Source: Pisaster brevispinus
Lineage: Eukaryota; Echinodermata; Asteroidea; Forcipulatida; Asteriidae
Direction: 5' to 3'
Length of the DNA: 64,000 nt
Assembly (NCBI GenBank): GCA_023634235.1
Contig: JAMKCF010000003.1
Location: forward strand, 20,120,742-20,184,741
Both the position numbers and the translations under genes were made by a program. Within the stretch, counting starts at the first letter, position 1. Every line of letters starts with the position of its first letter. Below, one piece after another: positions 47,560-58,420 of this stretch. Under the pieces are notes generated by a model, which saw nothing but the letters and a program-made list of their open reading frames with translations, did no database searches and had not been told where the DNA came from.

Positions 47560-47775
47560 ATGTAACATGTGACATGACACGTAACTGTTACATAACATTG
47601 TAACCTGTGACATGACAATGTAAGCTGTTACATGACGTGTTGATGTGCATGTAACATGTGACATGGGATGTAATCTTTGCCAAATGTATCCTGTGACATC
47701 TCTGTGTCTGTCACACGTTATATTATAACGTGTGACAGACATGTAACTTGTGACATCATGTGTATCCTGTGACTT
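47560..47775. repeat. TGTGACAT minisatellite containing a 37-base palindrome
   Basis: Irregular repeats of TGTAACNTGTGACAT with CTGTTACAT variants. Inside, 47705-47741 is a perfect inverted repeat (18-base arms, one central base) made of TGTCTGTCACACGTTATA and its complement. A 153-codon open frame on the minus strand here is repeat-made. Confidence 0.85.
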
Positions 47776-48821
47776 CGTACCCTTTTACATAAAACATCCA
47801 TCACAAACCTGATGTGACACCACATGCTTACAAAAACTTCATGATTTTTACATAGCTCAATGTGTGTCCCCTTTTGGTGTCGACACAATGAGACAAACTA
47901 TTCTAAATAATGTTTCACTATTTTTCTAAAGATGACGCATTATACGACGCACCCATGGCATAATGGGAAAGTATATGTACAACAATAAGTCCTTTTGGTT
48001 GGTGTGCAGTATGCAATAGCCAACTTTCTTATTTGCACTGATTTTGGAGGAGTAGTTCAATTTCCATGTTCTAGTTATGAATAAACGTAGTTTGTTTATA
48101 TCCATGAGTCTTCTATTCCAGGTGTACAACATTACATGTGTTTAAAATGTATAAATAGGAGCATGGAGTATTGGAACTTGGAGCATTTCACACAAAATGT
48201 CAGCAATAAAATTGGGTAATACTATAATTAGCAATGACTCCCACCCCACCCCGTTGTGCAAACATATGCTAATTAATAATATAATTAATTAAGAGTGTGG
48301 CCTTCGATTAAGCGGAACCCAGACTTTCCCTTACGATGTTTTAACACAAATTAGACCTTAATACTGCCTGCCATTTTACCTCCATTACTATTGACTAGCT
48401 AAGCACTTCTACACCCATTAATCAATACAAGTGGCAGGCCAACATCACCGCATTACCGTGGCCTGTGCACTGTTCACTTAATTGGGTTTTGCGAGAATCA
48501 GCTTGGAAATTTACACTAATTACCTCTTTGAAATGGGCGTAGAAGTCAAACAATTACATTGCACATTTTGTATAACTGATATTATGTAAATGAATGGCAC
48601 TTCACGGCCCATTTCGCGCCTAATGCGGTGCCTCGGACAACACTACACAGAGCTATCATGTCGCTCTGCAGTGGGTGCAATTGGTAAATGAAAACGACTC
48701 AACTCTCTTGACCTCTGACCTTCTCCTGTCTCCTTTGAAGCTTGCAAAGACTGCGCATATTTGTCTGCAATTTCCGATTCCTTGATAATTTGAAATTTTG
48801 TACGAATAAAAAAACAATTAG

Positions 48822-49146
48822 TCCTTACACAGCGCTTTTTGCAATAACGTATCAATACGCTTTACAACAGTGCCCTTGTCATTAGGCTTATAACATTCCT
48901 TTAATCTTTCTCTGCTCCCTGGGGAGTATACAGCCCTGGGCTGCCGTGACACTCAAAATTAGGCTTTTTCAAACACAATAACAACCCTAACATGTCCCCA
49001 TTTTACCACTGGGTGAAGAGAAGCAATTGCATAAACGCAACTTGCTTAAGTACACAAGTGTCATGACTGGGATTTGAACCCACGTCCCGATGACTTAACC
49101 ACAGGAACTTGAGCCCAGTGCACTGGACCGCTCGGCCATGACACGC
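48822..49146 (-). repeat. tRNA-Leu(CAA)-like SINE, inverted
   Basis: On the minus strand: GTGTCATGGCCGAGCGGTCC, CTCAAGT in the anticodon loop, a long variable arm and GTGGGTTCAAATCCCAG, with CATGACAC closing the acceptor stem. Stem mismatches and a ~230-base body ending AAAGCGCTGTGTAAGG mark it as a SINE rather than a tRNA gene. Confidence 0.7.
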
Positions 49147-49718
49147 TACAGAAAGTTCCTTTAAAGGAATAACACAATATTATTTTGCACATAATCAATC
49201 TTTAAACAAAATTCGACTGCTTGCAAGAAACATGTCTCTGTACTTAAATGTAGAGTCAGCGATTTGTAAATACTCCAAAAAAAAAATGACCATAAAAACT
49301 TACTTAGGGAAAAGCACCGCAGCTGTTGATTTTGAGAAAGGAATCCCTCTGAAGTAATTCGGTTTTGAAAAATTTTCACCCCAAAACATTTAAATTTTAG
49401 AAATGATTCATGCATGAATCGTTTCTCAGATTTCTGTGTGCTGGTGTCTGTTCGCGAATGCTGTGGCCAAAGATGCGGTTGGTATACGCTGTCACCTCGC
49501 TAAACGTGGATGGATTCGACGGTCTTGTGAAAATATCGTAACAGTTTTGTGCTGTTTTCTCAGCAAGTATACGCTGTATTCAGCTGAGAATTTTACATGT
49601 GTATTTTATTATTGTATCTTTCTTTTTAATTTGGCCAGTAAATAAACATTACGTTGATGAAAAACCAATATATAACACTGCGAAAATGTCATTGACAAAA
49701 ATGCTTAAATACCCGAAA

Positions 49719-50093
49719 TAGACCTTATGCACATGACGTCATGTCAGTAGGGCGCCTTCGCTAGAGGTCAAAAGGAGGTTGTTCATTGGCCAATCCTGTG
49801 CGCCGTGCGTTTCGATAGACCCCTTGCATCACCATCACCATAGATATAGATATAGATATAGAATAGAATATAATATTCTATATCCATGTGCATAACGCGA
49901 ACCGCTGCGTGTACGCTGAGGTCACGCGCACGTTTTACGCACAGTGAACATCTATCATCCAATGATCTGCCTCCTTTTGCCTCAGTGTTGGCGCTTTTTG
50001 AAAGTGTGACGTCATAATTTATGCAAGGGGTCTATTGTTTCGTCACCGTTTTACCTCTAAGATGGCGGCTGCATGACGTCAGTGCATATTAAG
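49719..50093. mobile_element. Nested MITE-like elements, TAGACCTT and TAGACCCCTTGCAT
   Basis: Outer ends TAGACCTTATGCACATGACG and ATGACGTCAGTGCATATTAA match the 7337-7513 family. Within it, 49816-50034 has its own ends TAGACCCCTTGCAT and ATGCAAGGGGTCTA. A GATATA microsatellite and CpG-rich sequence fill the inner element. Confidence 0.7.
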
Positions 50094-50250
50094 CGTTGAT
50101 CTCTAATATAATGGTATAAAGGTCTTTTATCCGTATAGCGCGTCAATGTTAATGGAGATTAATCTCCAATATTATGGAGATCAATGATATTAAGCATTGA
50201 TCTCTATTATAATGATATTAAGCTCCATTATCCGTATAGCGTCAACGTCG
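50086..50250. repeat. Diverged direct repeat around an inverted repeat
   Basis: Units around 50086-50150 and 50189-50250 share TTAAGC-TTGATCTCTA, ATAATG-TAT and TTATCCGTATAGCG. Between them lies TGGAGATTAATCTCCA and ATGGAGATCAA. Confidence 0.6.
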
Positions 50251-50579
50251 TGTAATTGTGCGCTTACCTAAAAAAAAAACCACTAATTATTCAAACCGTC
50301 ATGTGGTCATTTTACACTGCCTTGCAACGAAATGCTCAGATTGGAACAATTTTTGTCTCGAAGATGGCATAATTTCGTACGGAAAGCTAAAGGCACGGCA
50401 AGATTTTCCTATGCATAGGCCTACATAAATGCAGTCATTTTTTTCAAGTAAATGTGACAGATACTCGTTTATCATAGCATTGCGTTCAGATAACTGGTTA
50501 TCGAATTAAATATTGTTTTGTAGCCTCAGTGAAGTTTCTCCATGACGTCACTATAGTCTAATTGCACCCGCCATTACAT

Positions 50580-50768
50580 CGTGCACAAATTTAGCAGTTG
50601 TCCGTTTACCCCGCCCCGTCTCCCCAAGTGATAAGCAAACTGCGTTTTCCAATGTGTCATAAAGACACCAGGGCGAGGAACTGTCGGCATCGTCAGCCCC
50701 TTTTCCACCAGCCAGGTCCGTTTATCACTTCTGCTTCATAATCTGATCCGATCGAAACGGTGTTGATC
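50580..50768 (+). promoter_or_regulatory. Probable promoter/5' UTR of the signal-peptide gene
   Basis: GC- and CpG-richer than the surrounding DNA (CCCCGCCCCGTCTCCCC, CGATCGAAACGG), ending at the start codon at 50769. An in-frame stop lies at 50739-50741. No TATA box is obvious. Confidence 0.4.
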
Positions 50769-50853
50769 ATGTACGGAAAGGGAACGGAGCGACAGCTAGG
50801 GAAGATGTCGCATCTTTTGTTCACTGTGACCTTCTTGTTGATCGCCTTGTCCG
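50769..50853 (+). CDS. First coding exon with signal peptide
   Basis: ATG at 50769, 28 codons plus one base, then the donor tcc g/gtaagt. It encodes MYGKGTERQLGKMSHLLFTV and then TFLLIALSG: a basic n-region and a hydrophobic core of about 12 residues, typical of a secreted or membrane protein. A second ATG (MSHLL) would give a more usual signal peptide length. Start supported by the upstream in-frame stop and CpG-rich leader. No later exon found in the remaining 13 kb, so the first intron must be long or run off the window. Product unknown. Confidence 0.5.
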
Positions 50854-51843
50854 GTAAGTCAAGTAGTGTTGAGTTTATCTTCTCTTTCTGGAGGCCGGGT
50901 CTGAATTAAGCGACTCCGGCTACGGTAATGGCCGTTGGCTGCAGCGGCAACGGTGAAGAATAGAACCTTTCGGTGTTCCAGCTGCAGCCACTGCCAAATC
51001 CATCAATTCGTATAACGCCTAAGACTACAGCATGATAGACCTGTATGCTTATAGCACATTTCAGACTTAAGACTAATAAATGTATTTGCTTTCACGACTG
51101 ATTTGGATCAAGTGTAATATTAAAGATCGATTGAGGAGTAAAGTTAAGGTTGATACCAAGCTTAACTTACTTTAGGAAACAGCGACAAGACTATTTGTAA
51201 ATTTAAGGAGTTTAAGATTGATTGTTTGTGAATAAGATTGATTATTTTGGAGGTAGTGTAGAACTTTATGGTCATGTGTTGTAGTTGAATACAGTGGGTT
51301 CGAGTCCCAGTCTGGGTCATTGCAATAATACATAGCTTTATTAGTATCAAGATATGTGAGAAGTTGTTCATATAAATACAAATTCCAGAGCGATTGAATT
51401 AGAAGATCAAACAGAGGTTTTAGAATAGTTTACCCTCTCCCTTAAAAAAACTCAAAATAACTCCAAACAAACTGGAAAAAGAACATACACTCTAAAAGAG
51501 AAGTGTAACATTTTGTGAAGTTTTGCTGTGTAAAACTGCCGGTTACAAAATGATGTGTAAAATTTGGTCAATATTGGGTAAAACAACAATTTTAGTTGTA
51601 CCCCTCATTTGTGTAAAATGAAATACACATGGAAAAGGTAGTATGGTACCCCAAAATTTGTAGGAAATCAGATAGCATAACACTGAGGTTAAAATAACCC
51701 CCCAAAAAGAGGTAAAACACAATTTTTGAACCTCAGGCAGTGTTTTTTTTTTTTTTTTGCACAACAAGTGGTAAGAAGTAACTGAAAATGGGGTAAAATG
51801 CTCCTCGTGAAAATATTTTCTCCATAATGCAAATGTGACACTT
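50854..51843. other. Presumed first intron, start
   Basis: Contains a GCCGTTGGCTGCAGCGG...CGGTGTTCCAGCTG segment related to 33320-33400 and a degenerate tRNA-like stretch near 51270-51325 (GTGGGTTCGAGTCCCAG). No exon seen. Confidence 0.4.
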
Positions 51844-54800
51844 GTGCATATAGAGAATTGTTACTTGCTTCTTGAAAATGGCTTCGCTTTTATAATTTTG
51901 ACTGTATTTAGGCTTGTTGGAGTGGCAACCAAATGCAAGGCTATTTATCACCTTTCCAGTACAGAAAAATCAGACGAGAAGTTCTGCTTTTCTGCTTTAC
52001 GATAAAATTCGTTAATCACGATGTACATGATTGATAACTAAATGTGATAGCTCTTTGGTGATTACATTCGTGCCAGTCAGTACGGACCTTTTCAGATAAC
52101 AATGTCAAATTTGACAAAGTATAGCTTTTGAAAACGTTCAAAAAATACATATTTTTTTAAATACTGACGTAAATGTTTACGTAGCGATTTGGGACACAAA
52201 TCGTAAATATTCATATAATTATTAAGGTAAATATTTACGACAAGGTCAAAAATGTGAATGTTTACGTAAATTTTGACATGCGGAGTAACCTCAAATTTGA
52301 CAAAGAGCTTTTTGAAAACCTCCGAACTTTTTTTTTATCATTAAAAAAAATGTTATTACCGCGTTCTAAGCAAGAGTACGAATATGTATCAAATCCCTGA
52401 AACAGTCAACTTTTCCAGCTGTTTTTGCTGGTTTAATTTTAGCCAAATTTACTTCCCATTTCTTAGTTTTTAATGATAATCAAATCCGCCAGTGTGGTGG
52501 CGAATAAAATATGATGGCGCTGTCCAATTCAGCGACACTTGATGACTGTTGACTTGAAAACCGTAAGTTTACAAAATGGTTTTTACAAGTTTTGTCAGTT
52601 TATTATATTCGCATTGTTTGTCATTGAGACAGGGGAATGTGGTGGGCAAATTATATTAAGGGTGGCCAAAAAAGGGCATTTGAACGATTGAGTCAATAGA
52701 GGTGTGGGTGGTAGAGGTATAGACCGCGAGGATATTTTTCAGATCCTCTTCTTAGCAAAAACATGTTTCCACGCCACAATTTCGGGCAATCTTCAGTTGC
52801 GGGTGTGGGTGATTCTTAATGAATCTATGGGTCTCCAGTCTCGTGAGAGACAAGTTTGGGGTTTGCAGTTAGGTTCAGGGTGAAGGTTGTGAAATAATTG
52901 TAAGAGTTAAATCCTGACCATAGGTGAACTGTTCCTCTAGCATGGAAATAATGATGTTGAGCGTTTCATCTGGGTCCTCAATGAAGGCAGAATCTTGTGG
53001 GATGTGATCACTTGTAAGGCATCAGTATAAGAAAAGTATGAACGACCCAAGATGGTTCTGCAAGCCCTTTTCTAAATTCTTTCAATATCATTGCTTTTTC
53101 TTTCTTCAAACCAGTTGAAATAGTTGTTCCTTTTGCTTTGTTACCCCTAAAGTTAAAGCCTGTACTCAATAACTTTGACATGGAAACTAAATCCTTTGCT
53201 ATAGCCTTGAGATTTTTTTGCCCTGGTATTTATGATGTTGTCTTTGTTTCTGCTATTGTCAGGACTATGTCAAAATAGAAGCTGACAAATGTTTTAAAAG
53301 GGGAAAAAGCTTAAAGTTATAAGGCGTCGTTGTAAAATTGTAAAACAAATTAATCTTGTTGTTTTCATGTGGATTTTTTTCCACAGGTCCTTTTCTTTGT
53401 TTGTTATACATTTCTTCTATTCGTTCATTTATATCTGAAGTTGTTTTCTTTAACCTTCAATGATCTGACGTGCCAGACATCTCGGCACGTAAGTTGGCTA
53501 TGATTATACCATCTCACGCATTTGTCATGAGTTATTTATAGAAATGAGATTTCCCTCAAAGTATCTGCTTTTATAGGCAGCTACGAATCAAAAAGCACAT
53601 AACATAGAATTTGAATTTGAATGCAAACATCTTAAAACAATAAAAATAATCTGTCCACCAAAGGGTTAACGAAATTGAATGGTTGACCAGCTCTTGCTAC
53701 TGGCTTTTACGAAATTTAATGAGTCTTGCGGCCTAATGAAATTGAATGATCTTATTTGACCAGTGAATGAGCCAGAAGTTAAAATGAATGGATTTTTTGC
53801 ATAATTATGCTCGATCACAAAAACATGAACACTGTCTGCGACTACTTTGTCAGCTCTTCCATCCTATATAACACACCTTTATTGTCATTTATTCGAAAAA
53901 TGCATCAGTAACAATGCGGGTCATCATTTCAGTTTCGCCAACAAACATTAAAACATTGCACATCAAAGGAAGACGTTGAGAGTACAACTATTTTTAGAAG
54001 AATACAAAAATGTAAACAGATTTAGCAAAGTACTGAGCAACCCGACTGGGTGGTCAGATACAATGTAGCAATAACCTCTAGGTGGTGGTTGGGGGTGGGC
54101 GGCACTGGTGGTTGGTGGTGTGTGTGGGGTGCAAAGGGGGCGAGGAGCGAGGGAAGGGGCTGGTTTGACCAAAAGAGAGATTTTGAAGAAAAAAGAAGAC
54201 AAAACCAAAGATGAAAAGAGGGAGAAGTAAGTGATTAATTAGTGAGTGAGCCAGACTAACAGGCGGTATATCTTTTCCCCACAGATATCCACCCTTAATC
54301 TGGTATTCGTTGGAGCAAGCTTAACGATTGAGTGGATCACATTGAGTTCACTTACACACACTCTTTGTTAAATTTTCTGTTACAAGAAAGTTCCATTTTA
54401 TTAAAAAGTTTTCTTTGTTTCTACTGGATTAATTCCTTGTTACTTAACTGAGCAAACAGAGCCCCCCCCCCTACACACACACACCCGAAAGGGACATGTA
54501 AGACTGGTAAATAAATGTATTTCGTTTCAGCGAAATAAAATTTCGTTCCATCGAATAGGTTGTTACGTCGAAGTAACATCTCGAGGGACCTATATAGATT
54601 ATTTGAGGGAACGATATATTTCTTCAAGGGAAGAAAATATATCTCCTTTTTCCTGTTTCATTATTTTCTTTATATGGTCCTTTTAGGGGCTCCGTAGTAT
54701 GGTGGCCTTAAAGAGACATCGATCATATATATTTACGTAAATATTCGCGATGTGTGCCCCAAATTTGCAAATATTCACGTTAGTATAAACGTTTTCGGCC

Positions 54801-56648
54801 GTGTCGCGAGCGATTTTTGCCCCAAACCGCAAATATTCACGTAAATATTAACGACACAACGGCCCCAGATACAAAGGGCTCCAGATTGCAAATATTCACG
54901 TAGACCGCCAAAATAATGACTTCCAAGATCTTAAGAACGAGAACGCATTAAAACCACGACCTATCTTAAAACTCTAACGACTCAGTACACATACATTAGA
55001 CAATCAACCAGTGCATAAAGAGTGTGTTGAAGAGATCAAGAAGAGATCAAGTGCCTCATACAGACATTACGTTGTTACTCTCCATGATGTGTGCTATAGT
55101 GAAACCCGTGCTTCTCCATTAAAGATGATGGAATAATGATATTGAAAATAATATTATAGACCTTAGTAGTGTAACTTCAGTATTAACGGATGGGTAATCT
55201 ACAAAAAGTCATCTACATGCTATGTGTACCAATACGCGGGAAAGGGGAATCAAACGGATATGACCCTCGCAAAACAACAGCAAAATACAAACCAACAAAC
55301 AAAACCTCACACATACTCAAAAATGCATCCTTGTTGAGCATTCTTTTGGTTTTTCCCCGTTTTTCCTATGTTTCCCATAGACTTTGTAAACACATTTCCT
55401 TGTGGAGCATCCCGGTCTTTAGAATTTCCATGTGGAGACCTTTTTTTTTTTCCCTTTTTTTTTTTTCCCTTGGTCTCCATAAGGTACAGAAAGTGAAAGC
55501 GCCCTTACGGATCCGGTATGTGGGGTACTGCTATTGTTTTTCTATTATTCCCTTTTCTAAAGAAATTCTGTGTGGGGTACCACTATAACAAATAAAACCT
55601 TGTGGGGTAGCATTGTTTCATTGTTAAAAGTACCCAGTAAGTTAGCGTTTTGAAGGGCACGCATGTTTGCGAATCTCATTTGGACTTGTGGACATTCCTT
55701 TGTTATTGTGCAATTTAAGACAAAAGTTATTCGTCAACACCAGTAACAACACTGTTTGGGCGTATGTTATAAGTCCACATAGTGTTTCAAGCCCCTACAC
55801 TGTGTGGACCTCTTTGTTCTCAGGATGTAGCACTTGCCCACGAAAATTGAAACAAAAACAACGACGAAAACGAAAGCAGCAAAATCAACAACACCAACAA
55901 CAACAACAACAGACAATAAAAGCTAGGCCTCTTAATCACAAACAAAGTGCAAAAACGTACACCGTAAAACAATTAGACGAGTTGTCTTTAAAACCTGACA
56001 ACTTTTGCAGTTTTAGGTTTGTACGGTGTTATACAAACGATTTCGTTGAACCACATCATATTTCGAGGAACCGGAATAATTGTTTCTTGTGAACAAAATG
56101 TATTTCCTCCCGTTTCTTACCTGTTCAATTTTGTCTTTACCTGTCCCTGTATACGGGCTCTGTAAAATGGCGTTTCGTCACTTTACAAAGAGCAAGCTAA
56201 ACCAATTCTACCATGCACGCGCATGTGCACTTGATAGAACTTTCCCTGTGGTAAACAATTTCTGTTCCCTTAAGCTGTTTTTCCATTTGTCTGGATTTGA
56301 AACTGTATCACTGCGGTCTATAAACTTTCATTCGTTACATTAGTTCGTGTCATCACATATCTCTGGGATGCGTGTAATAGAATGGCTGGCAGGGGGGTCC
56401 AGTTTCATAGAGCTGCTTAACGGCTGATTTTGTGCTTACTGTTCGATTTCCATTTTATAGCGCTGCTAACTGTAAGCACACGAAAAGGCATGCTAACCTT
56501 CCGGAGCTTACTGTATGGAAATGAATGACGTATAAAAGGAGGACCAAATGTGGACAACCCATTTTCCAAAAAAATCTGGTAGAATGAAAACAGACTTAAT
56601 GTTCAAATGACGTCTCTTTAAAGAATATTCATTTTCTGCTATCAGAAA
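51844..56648 (+). repeat. 4.8 kb direct duplication, copy A
   Basis: Identical in order to 58421-63234 with an offset of 6577 bases growing to 6586. Differences I can see are few: one base near 54729/61306, T-run length near 55440/62018, and one inserted T near 55825/62410. No coding region inside is convincing; open frames here are repeat- or Q-rich. It contains clusters of AATATTCACGT/TTTACGTAAATA words, part of the GGGACC-type repeat family, and a GGCCCAATTTCATAGAG-type MITE. It ends inside the left arm of a foldback element that is whole only in copy B. Confidence 0.95.
56396..56515 (+). mobile_element. MITE, GGCCCAATTTCATAGAG family, copy f (and duplicate at 62982-63101)
   Basis: GGGGTCCAGTTTCATAGAGC at the left and GCTTAA/GTGCTTACTG words inside match the family. 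The right end is not clear. Confidence 0.45.
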
Positions 56649-58420
56649 TCTGGTTTTTCCGTATTGAGTGTACCCCGACGGTCTGGTACCCGTGGCGGTG
56701 GTATCGGCATTGTTTCCAGAAATCAGTTGGATCTACAGTTTAGGAAAAATGGCCTACCTGAGACCGCCACTTTTGAACATGCATTTGTCACTGATCGTCA
56801 TAACAACATTAACTTTGTCATTGTCTACAAAACCGCCATCCTCCTCTGTTAATGAATTTCTTCGTGAAATTGATGAGTTTCTTTGTGCCCTTGACCACCT
56901 CCCGGGAAGGACGTTAGTCCTTGGTGATTTCAATCTCCACTACGATGTTCCATCTAAGCTTGAGGTAAAAAGTTTCTCTACCATCATCACTTCATTGAAC
57001 TACCGTCAGGTTATCCAAGGTCCAACTCACTCAGCTGGCCATACACTTGACCTGATTCTTGTCAAAGAAAATGACACTCTGATTGACTCATATACCATTG
57101 ATCAACCTCATACCTCAGATCACCTTGTTGTAAACTGCATTCTGAACCTTAACAGACCTACTGACAAGAAAACAACCTACTCGTTACGCAATTTTAAATC
57201 CATTGATTCTGTCGCCTTTGAACTTGACCTCACTGCCAAAATGGAGAATGTTCTTCTTGGCGACTGTGATGACATTAACTATCTTGTCAGCTCTTACACC
57301 CGTAGCTGTCGGGAAGTTCTTGATGACCATGCTCCAGCAACTACCCGCTCCCGTTCCACTCGTCAAAAGCCTCTGTGGTACAACAAGTCTGTGGTAACTG
57401 CTCGTCGCACCCGGCGTCGCAGCGAACGGAAATGGAGAAAGACCCATGCTGATGGCGACCGCCGAGCCTACATACAGTCACAACGGAATTTAGCTGATGT
57501 CATCACTCAAGCAAAGACAGAATATTTCAATGAACAATTCTCTAACTGTAACTCTAAAGATATGTTTAAGATTGTAAATCAATTACTTAATGCCAACAAT
57601 CAATGTAATTTGCCTAATTCTATCTCCGCCGACAGTCTTGCTAACGAGTTTTGTGAATTTTTTGTCACTAAAATTGATCAAATTCGCTCTGAAGTTGACA
57701 ATACTGCTTTTAGTGTTAACCCATCCACTGATTCTGGTTTAAATAATCCTTTGCATTGTACTATGTCTTCCTTTGACCCTGTCACTGTTGATGATCTAAC
57801 CAAACTGATAATGCATTGTCCATCCAAGTCTTGTGACCTAGACCCTATGCCCACTTGGTTAATCAAAAAGCACATACCGGTTTTGATCAAGGTAATTTGT
57901 CGCATTGTTAATTGCTCACTTTCCTCAGGTGTGTTCCCAACTGAGCTCCGCCAAGCTAGGATAACCCCTGTTCTAAAAAAACCATCCCTCGACAAGCAGC
58001 AACTTACAAACTACCGCCCTGTCTCTAACCTACCCTTTCTCGGAAAACTCATCGAAAAAGTGGTCTCAAGACAGGTCGCTTCCTTTGTACATTCCAACAG
58101 CTTGTCTGAACCTCTCCAGTCTGCTTACCGCTCCTCCCACAGCACCGAAACTGCTCTTCTTGTTGTCCAGGATACAATCCTCAGAGCCATCGATAGACAG
58201 CAGGGTGTCTTTCTCGTCATGATCGACTTGTCTTCAGCATTCGAAACAGTAGACCATGGTATCCTGCTGCACTGTCTCAAAGATGTATTTGGTCTTGACG
58301 GAGATGTCCATCACTGGTTCCGGTCGTACCTTAGTGACAGAGTTAGTCGGGTGCGTGTCAAAGGAGCTCTCTCAACTGAAGCACAACTCAAACACGGTGT
58401 TCCCCAAGGATCCGTCATTG
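56649..58420 (+). mobile_element. CR1/L2-like LINE fragment
   Basis: A 1.77 kb piece of a non-LTR retrotransposon lying exactly between the two copies of the duplicated segment. It has the AP-endonuclease C-terminal half and the first part of the reverse transcriptase. ORF1, the 5' half of the endonuclease, RT motif C (YADD), the C-terminus and the 3' tail are missing. I saw no target-site duplication or poly-A at either edge. Confidence 0.9.
56664..58420 (+). pseudogene. LINE endonuclease/reverse transcriptase, truncated and frameshifted
   Basis: The first frame (from 56664) gives RGGGIGIVSRN and NFVIVYK. An extra A in the run near 56829-56832 shifts the frame, after which PPSSSVNEFLREIDEFL, LVLGDFNLHYDVP, GPTHSAGHTLDL and SDHLVVNC follow (endonuclease GDFN and SDH motifs). 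The RT then shows ITPVLKKPSLD, NYRPVSNLPFLGKLIEKVV, QSAYRSSHSTETAL, motif A in LVMIDLSSAFETVDH and motif B HGVPQGSVIG, where it stops at the junction. It cannot make an active enzyme. The open frame continues for a few codons into the duplicated segment, which is not part of the LINE. Confidence 0.9.

Noticed and set aside
47281..47742. 153-codon open frame on the minus strand
   Set aside because: Composed of the TGTGACAT minisatellite and a SINE; no protein-like composition.
49044..49146. Functional tRNA-Leu gene on the minus strand
   Set aside because: Mismatches in the anticodon and T stems and the attached ~230-base SINE body.
55667..56092. 141-codon Gln/Lys-rich open frame, and its truncated duplicate at 62367-62678
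   Set aside because: The Q-rich part is a CAA-type repeat, and one inserted T in the other copy breaks the frame; no family resemblance.
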